This document shows, one piece after another, positions 41,416-51,655 of a stretch of DNA of 64,000 nt (position 1 is the stretch's first letter; the number at the start of each line of letters is the position of its first letter). The stretch covers positions 186,001-250,000 of the forward strand of contig JAWVCW010000006.1 in the NCBI GenBank assembly GCA_033857955.1. Direction: 5' to 3'. The notes under the pieces were generated by a model. It was not told where the DNA came from, did no database searches, and saw only the letters and a list, made by a program, of their open reading frames with translations. The translations under genes were made by a program, and so were the position numbers. The DNA comes from Gaiellasilicea sp033857955 (lineage in GTDB: Bacteria > Actinomycetota > Thermoleophilia > Gaiellales > Gaiellaceae).

Positions 41416-42243
41416 CTAGATGTCCTTCTGGATGTGGCTGCCGGCCATCGCGACCGAGAGCAGCGCCGCGAGTGCGACGTACGCGACTCCCGCGACGACA
41501 CGCTGGGTCGGCGAGACCCGGTAGTACTCCTGCGCCTCCGGCGACCGGCGCATCCGCCAGCGGCGCCAGGACTCGAGCGCGCCGAGGATCAGGATCAGGA
41601 TGAGGATCGGGTTCGGCGCCACGACCGCGAGGACGACGAGCACTGCCAGCCCGAGCGCCCAGAGTGCGGGATGGATGGCCGCAGCGATCCGGCCGCCGTC
41701 CAGTGGGCTGATCGGCGCGAGGTTGAACAGGTTGAGCAAGAAGCCCGTGAACGCGAGCGCGGTCAGGAGATCCGAGTTCAGCGCCACGCCCGCCGCCCAG
41801 AAGGCGGCAGCACCGAGGCTCCCGATGATCGGTCCCGCGATCGCGACTTTCGCCTCCGCCCAGACGTTATCTGGCAGGCGCTTGAGCGTGATCACCGCGC
41901 CGAGGAACGGGATGAACATCGGCGCGGAGACGGGCAGACCCTGACGCTTCGCTTCGAGCACGTGGCCCAGCTCGTGGACGAGGAGGAGCAGGACGAAGCC
42001 CACCGCGAACTTCCAGCCCCAGAAGAGCGCGTAGGCGCCGACGGAGACGAGCATCGTGCCGGCGGTCGTGAAGACCTTGAGCTTGAAGATGACGGCGCCG
42101 AACTTGATCAGAAACGCGCCCAACCCTGCGATCGGCGCCCAGAGCCTGCGCAGCAGGTCCCTGAGGGTCATCCCGTGCTTGACGGGCGAGTACTGGTGCT
42201 CGGGGTCGACGTCGTGCGGCTGGTAAGGGTCGTAGCTGCTCAT
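41416..42243 (-). CDS. Site-2 protease family (M50) membrane metallopeptidase
   Basis: A 275-residue membrane protein. The zinc motif HELGH is at 90-94 and the second ligand segment, ISPLDGGRIAA, is in a later helix; about six helices are predicted. The enzyme cleaves membrane proteins within the bilayer. It is the short M50 type without PDZ or CBS domains. The ATG at 42243 overlaps the stop of the MoaD-MoaE gene by four bases, so the protease and the molybdopterin fusion are coupled. Confidence 0.86.
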   Translation of the reverse strand: MSSYDPYQPHDVDPEHQYSPVKHGMTLRDLLRRLWAPIAGLGAFLIKFGAVIFKLKVFTTAGTMLVSVGAYALFWGWKFAVGFVLLLLVHELGHVLEAKRQGLPVSAPMFIPFLGAVITLKRLPDNVWAEAKVAIAGPIIGSLGAAAFWAAGVALNSDLLTALAFTGFLLNLFNLAPISPLDGGRIAAAIHPALWALGLAVLVVLAVVAPNPILILILILGALESWRRWRMRRSPEAQEYYRVSPTQRVVAGVAYVALAALLSVAMAGSHIQKDI

Positions 42244-42878
42244 GACCCTTGCCCGATCCACTCCTCCCCGCCCTCGTAGACCTCCTTCTTCCAGAGCGGC
42301 ACGGTCTCCTTGAGTGTGTCGATCGCCTCCGTGCAGGCGGCGAGCGCTGCCGCTCGGTGCGGCGACGAAACGGCGACGACGACGCTCGGCTCACCGATCT
42401 CGACCCGGCCGACCCGGTGGTGGATCGCGATGCCGGAGAGCTCGTGCCGATCTTCGAGCTGCGCCGCGAGCTGCGCCATCACGTCCTCGGCCATCCCCTC
42501 GTAGGCCTCGTACTCGAGGTAGAGCACGGTGCGGTCGCGCGAGCGGTTGCGGACGGTGCCGAGGAAGGTCGCGACCGCGCCGGCCTCGTCGCGGGCCACC
42601 TCGCGCACGACGGCGTCGAGTGAGAGCGGTGCCTCGCTCAGCTTGAAGGTGCCCCCGGAGACGGGCGGGATGAGGGCCACCTCGTCGCCGTCGGCGAGTG
42701 CGGACTGGGCATCCGCGTAGCTCTTGTTGACCGCATAGAGGAGTCCGGACGGCTCGCTGCCGAGGTCGAGCGCGGACCACACGTCGGCGACACGCGCGCC
42801 GTCGGAGAGCTCCAGTTCCCGGGCGCCGGTGCCGGCGCGCTCGCGCAGACCGGCGAAGAGTCGGATGCTCACGTGCAC
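42240..42878 (-). CDS. moaX: MoaD-MoaE fusion, molybdopterin synthase (MoaX-like)
   Basis: A 212-residue fusion. Residues 1-76 are MoaD (SIRLFAGLRERAGTGARELE) and end in VSGG, the diglycine that must carry the thiocarboxylate. TFKLSEAPLSLDAVVREVAR starts MoaE, with GTVRNRSRDRTVLYLEYEAY and the catalytic lysines in LWKKEVYEGGEEWI. In Mycobacterium tuberculosis the similar fusion MoaX is cut after the diglycine for activity; the same is expected here. GTG 42878 or 42872 both fit. The rest of the gap to 43058 is regulatory. Confidence 0.88.
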   Translation of the reverse strand: MHVSIRLFAGLRERAGTGARELELSDGARVADVWSALDLGSEPSGLLYAVNKSYADAQSALADGDEVALIPPVSGGTFKLSEAPLSLDAVVREVARDEAGAVATFLGTVRNRSRDRTVLYLEYEAYEGMAEDVMAQLAAQLEDRHELSGIAIHHRVGRVEIGEPSVVVAVSSPHRAAALAACTEAIDTLKETVPLWKKEVYEGGEEWIGQGS

Positions 42879-43057
42879 GTTCCGCAGGGTAGATGGTTCA
42901 TGCCATGAGTCGTCCGTCTTGGGTGCGCTTTGGCTGCTCTGAGCGGCCCAGACACGCCAGAGCGCGCCTCCGAGCGCGCGAGATCGCGGCGTCGACCGTC
43001 TCAGCTTCGGCCGGAAGGGGGTTGCCTCCCCCGACCGTGTCATGTTACGAATGCCGC

Positions 43058-43717
43058 ATGACAGTCACCGCCCCGCCTCGGACGAACCTGAACGACCAGG
43101 TCTACGAGACGCTGAAGACGCAGCTCGTGCGCCGGGAGCTCCGCGCGGGCGAGAAGGTGAGCCTGCACGAGCTCGCCGCCACGCTCGGTGTTTCCCGTAG
43201 CCCGGTCCACCATGCGCTGACGCGACTCGTCTCGGAAGGGCTGCTGAGCGTCAAGTCGCGACGCGGCTACTTCGTGACACCGCTGACCGAGGCGGCGATC
43301 GCGGAGGGCTACGACGTGCGGCTCGCGCTCGAGCTTCAGGCGGCCGAGAACGCGGTCGGGCGCGTCGGACGCATGGATCTCCGGCGCTTCCGCGAGCTAC
43401 ACGAGGCGACCGCCGAGGCGGTCTCGCACACCGAATGGGATTCGGCGAACGCGGCCTTCCACGAGCACCAGGTCGACCTCGCCGGAAACGAGCTGCTCTC
43501 TCGCGTGTACCGGGAGCTGTCGGTCAATCTGATGATGCAGGTGATCCGCGGCGGCAAGCTCGAGGGCGGCGAGTACCTGCCGCCGGAGCACGCGGCGATC
43601 GTCGACGCCTACGAGGCCACCGACCTCGACGCCGCCCGCGCGGCGATCAGGGCTCACATCGCGACGGGCCGCCGAATCGCGCTCGAAGCGATCGAGGAGA
43701 CCGGCGGCGTGCTCTAG
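43058..43717 (+). CDS. GntR-family (FadR/VanR subfamily) regulator
   Basis: A 219-residue regulator. The winged helix (about 10-75) has NLNDQVYETLKTQLVRREL and SLHELAATLGVSRSPVHHAL; the FCD ligand domain follows with RLALELQAAENAVG and metal-site residues in the DSANAAFHEHQVDLAG region. It probably represses the next gene, 25 bases on, in response to an organic acid. ATG 43058 fits the usual family N-terminus; the long upstream frame is not conserved. The promoter is probably within 42879-43057. Confidence 0.87.
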   Translation: MTVTAPPRTNLNDQVYETLKTQLVRRELRAGEKVSLHELAATLGVSRSPVHHALTRLVSEGLLSVKSRRGYFVTPLTEAAIAEGYDVRLALELQAAENAVGRVGRMDLRRFRELHEATAEAVSHTEWDSANAAFHEHQVDLAGNELLSRVYRELSVNLMMQVIRGGKLEGGEYLPPEHAAIVDAYEATDLDAARAAIRAHIATGRRIALEAIEETGGVL

Positions 43718-43742
43718 CTGCTTTAGCCGTAGCATCCGCACG

Positions 43743-45302
<1,560 letters not shown>

Positions 45303-45397
45303 TTTCACCACTCGGACACAGGAAATTCCCCGATCCGCAGCCCACCAGGACGCGCGGCTCGCAGACGATGCGGCCGTCAACTAGGGGAGGAATCGGA

Positions 45398-46894
45398 ATG
45401 CGGACCAAGACAGTCTTTGCCGTCCTACTCGTCTGCGGTGTGGCGGCTGCGACCGCTCTCGCGACCGGGACGACGACGGCGACCGGGCCGAGCAGCTCAC
45501 AGCCGCCGTACGTGATCCCGTCCAAGGACGGCGTGTTCACGAAGTCGCTGCTCACCGTCGGCGACTCCGTCGACGGGTACCGGCTGGTCGGGATCCCCGA
45601 CGGGCTCGGCGCCTACGAGAGCCGGCCGGGCACCTACACGGTGCTGATGAACCACGAGCTCCCGAACAACCGCGGCGTGCCGCGCACGCACGGCGCGATC
45701 GGGGCGTTCGTCTCCAAGTGGGTGATCGCGCAGCGGTCCGGCCGCGTCGCCGCTGGACAGGATCAGATCCACTCGATCGCGACGTGGAACCCGCTCACGA
45801 GCACCTACAACGCACCCGCCAAGGGGGTCGCGCTCGCCCGTCTCTGCTCGGCCGATCTGGGCGCACGCTCGGCCTTCGATGACCGCCATGAGGGCGTCGG
45901 CTACAACGGGCCGCTCTTCCTGAGCGGCGAGGAAAACGGGCCCGAGGGCCGTGCCTTCGCGCATGCCGAAGGTGGCATCAGCTGGGAGCTGTCCTCGCTC
46001 GGCAAGTTCTCGTGGGAGAACGCCGTCGCGAATCCCGCCACCGGCCGCAAGACGGTCGTCGTCGGCACGGACGACTCGACTCCGGGCCAGGTGTACGTGT
46101 ACGTCGGCGACAAGAAGGCGACCGGCAACCCGGCGGAGCGTGCCGGCCTCACCGGCGGCAAGCTCTACGGAGTGAAGGTCACCGGCTTCCCGATCGACCC
46201 CATCAACACCGGAGTTCCGTCCGGCACCGCCTTCACGGGCGCCGACCTCGGCGACGTGAAGAACAAGACGGGGGCCCAGCTGCAGGCGGACAGCCTCGCG
46301 GCCGGCGTCACCGAGTGGCAGAGGCCGGAAGACGCGGCCTGGGATCCGGAGCACCCCAATGACCTGTACTTCGCGATCACGGCGAGCTTCACCAACCAGA
46401 GCAAGCTCTACCGGCTGCGGTTCGTCGATCCGGCAAATCCGGCGGCCGGCGGGAAGGTCGACCAGCTGCTGACCGGCCTCGAGACCGGCGGCACCTCCGA
46501 GCGGTTCCACATGCTCGACAACATCACGGTGGACAGGCGTGGCAACGTGATGCTGCAGGAGGATCCAGGCGGTCAGGACTACCTCGCCCGGATCTGGCAG
46601 TACCGGATCAAGGACGACTCGCTGACCGAGGTCGCGACCTTCGACCCGGCGAAGTTCACGCCCGGAAAGCCCGGCTTCATCACGAACGACGAGGAGTCCT
46701 CGGGGATCATCGACGCGAGCGAGATCCTCGGCCAGGGCTGGTACCTGTTCGATGCGCAGGTGCACCTCGCGAACCCGGATCCCGAGCTGGTCGAGTACGG
46801 CCAGTTGCTCGCCCTCTTCGTCCCGACCAACAAAGGTCGCCACTGGGACGACAACCGCGGCAAGCAAGACAAAGGCGACAAGAACGGCGACTGA
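45398..46894 (+). CDS. Secreted DUF839/PhoX-like protein
   Basis: A 498-residue secreted protein with a signal peptide (about 1-23) and a DUF839 beta-propeller-like body: GTYTVLMNHELPNNRGVPRTHG, FLSGEENGPEGRAFAHAEGG, EWQRPEDAAWDPEHPNDLYF and MLDNITVDRRGNVMLQEDPG. The Glu/Asp-rich motifs resemble PhoX phosphatases, which bind calcium and iron, but it is shorter and may have another activity. A charged tail (KQDKGDKNGD) ends it. ATG 45398 has GGGGAGGAATC ahead. A terminator hairpin follows. Confidence 0.8.
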   Translation: MRTKTVFAVLLVCGVAAATALATGTTTATGPSSSQPPYVIPSKDGVFTKSLLTVGDSVDGYRLVGIPDGLGAYESRPGTYTVLMNHELPNNRGVPRTHGAIGAFVSKWVIAQRSGRVAAGQDQIHSIATWNPLTSTYNAPAKGVALARLCSADLGARSAFDDRHEGVGYNGPLFLSGEENGPEGRAFAHAEGGISWELSSLGKFSWENAVANPATGRKTVVVGTDDSTPGQVYVYVGDKKATGNPAERAGLTGGKLYGVKVTGFPIDPINTGVPSGTAFTGADLGDVKNKTGAQLQADSLAAGVTEWQRPEDAAWDPEHPNDLYFAITASFTNQSKLYRLRFVDPANPAAGGKVDQLLTGLETGGTSERFHMLDNITVDRRGNVMLQEDPGGQDYLARIWQYRIKDDSLTEVATFDPAKFTPGKPGFITNDEESSGIIDASEILGQGWYLFDAQVHLANPDPELVEYGQLLALFVPTNKGRHWDDNRGKQDKGDKNGD

Positions 46895-46904
46895 CTCACG
46901 GCGG

Positions 46905-46939
46905 GTGAGCCCGGCGCGGCACGACCGTGCCGGGCTCAC
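46905..46939 (+). terminator. 11-bp terminator hairpin after DUF839 gene
   Basis: GTGAGCCCGGC (46905-46915) pairs with GCCGGGCTCAC (46929-46939), and the loop can itself fold (GGCAC/GTGCC). It is 10 bases after the stop. Confidence 0.65.
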
Positions 46940-46992
46940 GATCGCGGAGATCTCGCAACGCGCTCCCGCGACGAGTTCGGGACGTTCGACGC
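46938..46992 (+). pseudogene. Relic of acyl-CoA mutase 3' end
   Basis: This stretch matches the last codons of the mutase gene (about 45237-45290) nearly base for base: GAGATCTCG, AACGCGCTCC, GCGACGAGTTCGG and ACGTTCGACGC are shared in order. Two single-base additions break the frame. It codes for remains of the IGEISNALRDEFGTFDA end. It suggests a former second mutase gene, or a duplication with the DUF839 gene inserted between copies. Confidence 0.7.
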
Positions 46993-47016
46993 CTCGCGCG
47001 GAATGCGGAAAGCCTA

Positions 47017-47802
47017 TTAGGCCGAGGCGCCGGAGTAGCGCCGCAGGCCGAAGCTCCACCACCATCGCGTCGCAGCGAACAGCGCGGCCGAGAAGCCGAC
47101 CGCGACCGCAATCGTCTCCCAGCCCAGGCGCGACGTCACGGCCTGGGCGGGCACGGTGATCGCGAAGGCAATCGGGACGATGAAGGTGACGCCGATCCGC
47201 AGCCACAGCGGATAGATCGACACCGGCCAGCGACCCGTCTGGTAGAGCCCGTCGAAGAGCTCTGCGATCTCCCAGACGTTGACGATCCAGAACGCCAGCG
47301 TCGCGATCACGAGCCAGAAGCAGTAGATCGTGACCGTGCCCACGGCGAGCATCGCGAAGAAGAGCGCCACGTCGCCGGCGGAGACGGAGTGCTCGAGCCC
47401 GGCGATCCCGTAGAGGAGCACCGCACCGCCCGAGAGCACGTCAACCGCACGCCAGATCCGCACGTCGCGGACGCTGACGAGCACCTGCGAGTCCTCAGGC
47501 TTCGTCAGCGCGAAGTCGAGCTTGCCGTCGCGCACCTCCTCCATCAGGCGTTGCATGTTCGGCTGGATCGTCGTCTGGATCACACCGCCGAGGAGGATCT
47601 GGATGCCCATCACGACAAGCAGCTCCGACTCGCTCCATCCGTTCAGCTCGTTCGTGTGCGAGTAGACGAGCGTGAGCACGACGATCGCCGTGCCGACCGA
47701 GACCGCGGACTGGAGCACCTGGATGAAGAAGTTCGCGCGGTACTGGAGCTCGTTCATCGAGCCGACGCGGAAGTAGAGCCAGGCCAGGCGGAGTCCTCTC
47801 AA
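47017..47802 (-). CDS. ABC-2 type transporter permease
   Basis: A 261-residue permease with six predicted helices. It opens LRGLRLAWLYFRVGSMNELQ and includes QYRANFFIQVLQSAVSVGTA and the VRIWRAVDVLSGG segment typical of this ABC-2 subgroup. The TTG at 47802 overlaps the stop of the preceding permease as TTGA, like other junctions here. It pairs with the permease upstream and the ATPase to form one exporter. Confidence 0.82.
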   Translation of the reverse strand: MRGLRLAWLYFRVGSMNELQYRANFFIQVLQSAVSVGTAIVVLTLVYSHTNELNGWSESELLVVMGIQILLGGVIQTTIQPNMQRLMEEVRDGKLDFALTKPEDSQVLVSVRDVRIWRAVDVLSGGAVLLYGIAGLEHSVSAGDVALFFAMLAVGTVTIYCFWLVIATLAFWIVNVWEIAELFDGLYQTGRWPVSIYPLWLRIGVTFIVPIAFAITVPAQAVTSRLGWETIAVAVGFSAALFAATRWWWSFGLRRYSGASA

Positions 47803-48623
47803 TTGCCCACCGCCGAGTAGCGGCGGACGGCAAACCGCCAGACCGACAGCGTCAGGCCTGTCAGCACCGCGATCCAGAACGCCTGCATCGCGAGGCCGCC
47901 GAGCAACTCCCGCGTCGAGTAGTCGCCGACCAGCGCCTGGATCGGGAAGTAGAACGACCATTGGAAGGGCAGGAAGCCGGCGACGTCCTGCGCCCAGTCG
48001 GGCATCAGCCGCAGCGGCACGAGCCGGCCCGAGAGCAGCAGCTCCGCCGCGATGAAGAGCTCGAAGATCGCGCTGACCCGCGTCGTCCAGAAGGTGATCA
48101 TCCCGAGCGCGGACAGGAACATCGTCCGGATCAGGTAGGCGCCCCAGATCGCGACCGAGAAGACGCCGACCTCGAGCAGCGTCGGGTCGAGCACCGGGTC
48201 GAACGCGATCCAGAGCACTGCCGCGATCGGCAGCCAGAGCAGGATCGTGACGAACTTCCAGCCTGCGAAGGCGGCAAGGTCGTCGTGGAGCGGATGGAGC
48301 GGCCGCAAGAGCGCAGCCGAGAGCTCGCCCTCGCGGATCCGCCACTCCCAGCCGTACGGCGTGAAGACGATGTTCATGTTCCGGACAAGCGTCCAGACGA
48401 TGTAGTAGGCGGCGAACTCGCCGGTCGAGATGCCCTGCACGGACCCGCCCTGCTGCTCGGCGATCGTCGTCCAGACGACGAGGTACACGATCGGCTCGGC
48501 GAGCATCCCGATCAGCCAGAAGTAGGTGGCGACGCGGTACTGGATCTGGCTCTGGATCTGCGTGCGGCCGCGGACGAGGTAGTAGTCGAAGAGCGAGCGG
48601 GCGGCGCCGACGCGCGCGCTCAC
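47799..48623 (-). CDS. ABC-2 type transporter permease
   Basis: A 274-residue permease with six predicted helices. The family start DYYLVRGRTQIQSQIQYRVA and ELSAALLRPLHPLHDDLAAF are diagnostic of the DUF990/ABC-2 group, where two such permeases and one ATPase form the complex. The substrate is unknown; relatives have been linked to export of lipids or antibiotics. The GTG at 48623 overlaps the ATPase stop as GTGA. Confidence 0.84.
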   Translation of the reverse strand: MSARVGAARSLFDYYLVRGRTQIQSQIQYRVATYFWLIGMLAEPIVYLVVWTTIAEQQGGSVQGISTGEFAAYYIVWTLVRNMNIVFTPYGWEWRIREGELSAALLRPLHPLHDDLAAFAGWKFVTILLWLPIAAVLWIAFDPVLDPTLLEVGVFSVAIWGAYLIRTMFLSALGMITFWTTRVSAIFELFIAAELLLSGRLVPLRLMPDWAQDVAGFLPFQWSFYFPIQALVGDYSTRELLGGLAMQAFWIAVLTGLTLSVWRFAVRRYSAVGN

Positions 48624-49600
48624 TTCCGCTCCTGCGCGAAGACGAGCTCGATCACGTCCTCGATCGGCGGATCCTCGACGGTCAGGTCCGCGACCTCGCG
48701 CTCCGCGAGCAGCTGGGCGGTCACCCGCGCCGTGTCGGCCTTGGGCACGCGCAGCTTCACGCGGGCGCCGTCGCGCTCGAGCACGTCGCCGTAGCCGGAG
48801 AGGTCGGCCGAGAGATCGTCGAGCTCGACGGTCAGCGTCTTCCAGGCGGCGAACTGGTCGCCGAGCCGCGCGAGCTGTCCGTCGAAGAGGATCCGGCCGT
48901 GGTGGATGACGATCACGCGCTTGCAGAGCGCCTGGACGTCGGCCATGTAGTGGCTCGTCAGGAGCACCGTCGCCTCGTAGCGCTGGTTGTACTCGGCGAC
49001 GAACGAGCGGATCCGCTTCTGCATCGTCACATCGAGCCCGATCGTCGGCTCGTCCAGGAAGAGCACCTGCGGCCGGTGGAGCAGCGAGCCGACGATCTCC
49101 ACCTTCATCCGCTCGCCGAGCGAGAGCTGGCGCACCGGCTTCCGGACCAGGTCGCCGACGTCGAGCAGTTCGATCAGCTCGTCGCGGAGTTGCAGGAACT
49201 CGGGCCGTGCGATCCGGTAGATCGCGCGGTTCAGCTCGAACGAGTCGAGCGCGGGCAAGTCCCACTGCAGCTGGTTCCGGTTCCCCATCACGAGCGTGAT
49301 CCGGCTGAGAAAGTCCCGCTCGCGCCTGGACGGCAGGTGGCCGAGCACCCGGGCCTCGCCCGAGGTCGGGTAGAGCAGGCCGGAGAGCATCTTCAGCGTC
49401 GTCGTCTTGCCGGCGCCGTTCGGGCCGAGGAAGCCGACGACCTCGCCCGGCTCGATCTCGAAGGAGATCACGTCCACGGCGCGCACCTCGCGGGTCTTGC
49501 GGCGAACGAGACTCCGGACGGCAGCACGGAGACCCGCCTCCCGCTCGGGGACGAAGAACGCCTTGTGCAGCTCGGCGACGCGGACGGCGGGCTCGGACAT
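48620..49600 (-). CDS. ABC transporter ATP-binding protein
   Basis: A 326-residue ATPase. Walker A is GFLGPNGAGKTTTLK, the signature is RQLSLGERMKVEI and Walker B is VLFLDEPTIGLD, followed by the H-loop in LLTSHYMADV. Residues 230-326 form a C-terminal domain often seen in ABC-2 exporters. It powers the two permeases downstream on the same strand. The ATG at 49600 was preferred to 49633 because the family sequence begins there. It is divergent from the glycosyltransferase. Confidence 0.92.
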   Translation of the reverse strand: MSEPAVRVAELHKAFFVPEREAGLRAAVRSLVRRKTREVRAVDVISFEIEPGEVVGFLGPNGAGKTTTLKMLSGLLYPTSGEARVLGHLPSRRERDFLSRITLVMGNRNQLQWDLPALDSFELNRAIYRIARPEFLQLRDELIELLDVGDLVRKPVRQLSLGERMKVEIVGSLLHRPQVLFLDEPTIGLDVTMQKRIRSFVAEYNQRYEATVLLTSHYMADVQALCKRVIVIHHGRILFDGQLARLGDQFAAWKTLTVELDDLSADLSGYGDVLERDGARVKLRVPKADTARVTAQLLAEREVADLTVEDPPIEDVIELVFAQERK

Positions 49601-49625
49601 CGCCCTGAACCTAGATGATTCGCCG

Positions 49626-50633
49626 GTGCGCATCCTGCTCGTCTCCCAGATGTATCCGTCTGCCGCCGCGCCCGACTTCGGCGTCTTCGTGCAGGGCCTC
49701 GAGCGGGAGCTCGTCGCCCGCGGTCACGTGATCGAGCGCGTCGTCATCGACCGCCGCGGCGGCGGCAAGCTGCGGCACGCCGGTCTTGCGCTGCGTGCGA
49801 TCCGCGCCGCCCTCCGCTTCCGCCCGGACGTCGTCTACGCCCACTTCCTCTTCCCGACCGGGCTCTCGGCCCTCCTCGCGGCGCGAGCGTCGCGCGCGCC
49901 GCTCGTCGTCACGGCGCACGGGCAGGACGTGGCCAACGTGACGCGCTATCCCTTCGTGCGGCGGCCGACGCGGCTCGTCGTGCGAGGCGCTGCCGCGGTG
50001 ATCGCCGTCTCGGAGTGGCTCAGAGGGGAGCTCGAGCGTGGCGTGCCGGAAGCCGAAGGCAAGACCGAGGTCATCGACTGCGGCGTCGATCTCGACCGGT
50101 TCCGCCCGCTCGACCGAGCCGAGGGGCCGAGCCCCGCCTTCGTCTGCGTCGGCTCCCTGATCGAGCGCAAGAACGTCGTCCGGCTCGCAGACGCGTTCGC
50201 GCGGCTCGCCGACGGGACGCTGACCTTCGTCGGCGACGGGCAACTGCGGCCCGAGCTCGAGGGCCGCACAGGCGTCACGATCACGGGCTACGTGCCGCAC
50301 GACGAGGTGCCCGGCTATCTCGCGGCCGCCGACGTCCTCTGCCAGCCGAGCCTCGTCGAGCCCTTCGGCCAGGCGGCCCTCGAGGCGCTCGCCTCGGCCC
50401 GCAGCGTGGTCGGCACGCGTGTCGGCGGCCCGCCCGAGTTCGTGCCCGAGGGTGCCGGGATCCTCGTGGACCCGGAGGACGAGGACGCCCTCGCCGACGC
50501 CCTGCGCGAGGCGGCCGCGCTACCGGTCCCGAACCCGGCGGCGCGGGCGGCCGCCGAGGCGCACGACGTCAGGCGTCAGGCGGGCCGGGTGGAGTCGGTT
50601 CTCGAGCGAGCCGTTCGAGATCGGCGAGCCTGA
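49626..50633 (+). CDS. Glycosyltransferase family 4
   Basis: A 335-residue GT-B glycosyltransferase. The N-terminal domain begins VRILLVSQMYPSAAAPDFGV and has VYAHFLFPTG and VVTAHGQDV; the donor-binding region has GSLIERKNVVRLADAFARLA, VGDGQLRPELE and PSLVEPFGQAALEALASAR with the EX7E-like glutamates. It moves a sugar from a nucleotide donor, probably to a lipid or polysaccharide. The start is GTG at 49626. It shares the control region with the ABC ATPase, so both may serve surface polymer export. Confidence 0.87.
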   Translation: MRILLVSQMYPSAAAPDFGVFVQGLERELVARGHVIERVVIDRRGGGKLRHAGLALRAIRAALRFRPDVVYAHFLFPTGLSALLAARASRAPLVVTAHGQDVANVTRYPFVRRPTRLVVRGAAAVIAVSEWLRGELERGVPEAEGKTEVIDCGVDLDRFRPLDRAEGPSPAFVCVGSLIERKNVVRLADAFARLADGTLTFVGDGQLRPELEGRTGVTITGYVPHDEVPGYLAAADVLCQPSLVEPFGQAALEALASARSVVGTRVGGPPEFVPEGAGILVDPEDEDALADALREAAALPVPNPAARAAAEAHDVRRQAGRVESVLERAVRDRRA

Positions 50634-50817
50634 TCTCGACCAGCGGGCGGACCGCGTCCTCGAGACCCGCTTCGCGCGCCAGCTCGAGCGCCTGCTCATA
50701 GCTCTGCCGCGCCTTCTCGGCGGCGACGCCCTGCTTGAGCCGGTTGTCGCCGGTGACGAGCAACCGCTGGATCTTGGCGCGTACCTCGTCGCCGCTCCCA
50801 TTGCTCGGGGGGTTCAC
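50569..50817 (-). CDS. Small helical protein of unknown function
   Basis: An 82-residue helical protein (IQRLLVTGDNRLKQGVAAEK, ARQSYEQALELAREAGLED) with spacing that recalls a single tetratricopeptide-like hairpin. The 3' 65 bases overlap the glycosyltransferase 3' end on the other strand. It is divergent from the receiver gene, 39 bases away, and might interact with it. Longer antisense frames exist here, so reality is not assured. Confidence 0.5.
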   Translation of the reverse strand: MNPPSNGSGDEVRAKIQRLLVTGDNRLKQGVAAEKARQSYEQALELAREAGLEDAVRPLVEIRLADLERLAREPTPPGPPDA

Positions 50818-50856
50818 ATCCGTAGCCTAGCCAGGCAAGATCACGTTGGGGTCACG

Positions 50857-51249
50857 ATGAAGAAGCGCAAGCCGCCTCCGGTTCGGGTGCTCATCGCGGA
50901 CGATCACCGTCTGTTCGCGGAGGCGCTGGAAGCCGTGCTCTCCACCGAGGATCGGATCCTGGTCGTCGGACGCGCCGCCGACGGCGGCGAGGCGGTGGCG
51001 ATGGCCCGGAAGCTCGAGCCGGACGTCGTCGCGCTCGACATCAGCATGCCCGTGATGGACGGCTTCGAGGCCGCGGCCGAGCTCAAGCAGCTCGCGCACC
51101 CGCCGGCCGTCCTGATGCTGACCGGCTCGAACGCGCCGGAGGACGTCGATCGGGCGCGCCGCGTCGGTGCGAAGGGCTACATCACGAAGGACGCGATCGC
51201 GGCACGGCTCGTCGACGCGATTCTGGCTGCCGCCGGCAACCCAAATTAG
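50857..51249 (+). CDS. Stand-alone CheY-like receiver domain protein
   Basis: A 130-residue receiver domain alone. The phosphate site is complete: DD at residues 15-16, Asp61 in VVALDISMPVMDG, Thr in LMLTGSN and Lys in GYITKDA near 109. There is no output domain. It looks like the receiver half of a NarL-type regulator (VRVLIADDHRLFAEALEAVL) and may pass a signal through protein contact. The ATG at 50857 gives the shortest complete domain. Its kinase is not adjacent. Confidence 0.85.
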   Translation: MKKRKPPPVRVLIADDHRLFAEALEAVLSTEDRILVVGRAADGGEAVAMARKLEPDVVALDISMPVMDGFEAAAELKQLAHPPAVLMLTGSNAPEDVDRARRVGAKGYITKDAIAARLVDAILAAAGNPN

Positions 51250-51275
51250 GACCCGCTGCTACCCTCCAAACCGTC

Positions 51276-51497
51276 ATGTTGCAGGTCTCCGCCGTCTTCC
51301 AGGTCATCGTCTCGGTCGCGCTCCTGTCGCTGATCCTGATGCACTCCGGCCGTGACGCCGGCCTCGGCGGGATGGGCTTCACGCCCGCCTCGCAGGGCGG
51401 TACGCACATCGTCGAGCGGAACCTGACGAGGCTGACCGTCGCCGTCGCGACGGTCTTCTTCATCAACAGCGTCGTGCTCTACCGGCTTTTGGCCTAG
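51276..51497 (+). CDS. secG: Preprotein translocase subunit SecG
   Basis: A 73-residue membrane protein with two helices around the conserved loop (SGRDAGLGGMGFTPASQGGT) and the second-helix lead VERNLTRLTVAVATVFF. SecG joins SecY and SecE in the export channel and speeds SecA-driven translocation. It is just upstream of the tRNA-Leu gene, 19 bases apart. Confidence 0.92.
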   Translation: MLQVSAVFQVIVSVALLSLILMHSGRDAGLGGMGFTPASQGGTHIVERNLTRLTVAVATVFFINSVVLYRLLA

Positions 51498-51516
51498 GGC
51501 TACACTGTTCGTCCCC

Positions 51517-51600
<84 letters not shown>

Positions 51601-51607
51601 TGCGGGA

Positions 51608-51637
51608 AGACGGGACGCCGGTGACGGCGTCCCGTCT
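51608..51637 (+). terminator. 13-bp terminator after tRNA-Leu
   Basis: AGACGGGACGCCG (51608-51620) pairs with CGGCGTCCCGTCT (51625-51637) around GTGA, followed by CATTT. It is eight bases past the tRNA, a strong factor-independent stop. Confidence 0.85.
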
Positions 51638-51655
51638 CATTTAGGGTCGAGGGCG

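Noticed and set aside
42879..43742. Cobalamin riboswitch ahead of the mutase gene
   Set aside because: The gap of 25 bases before the mutase and the 180 bases before the GntR gene show no B12-box-like sequence that I can find.
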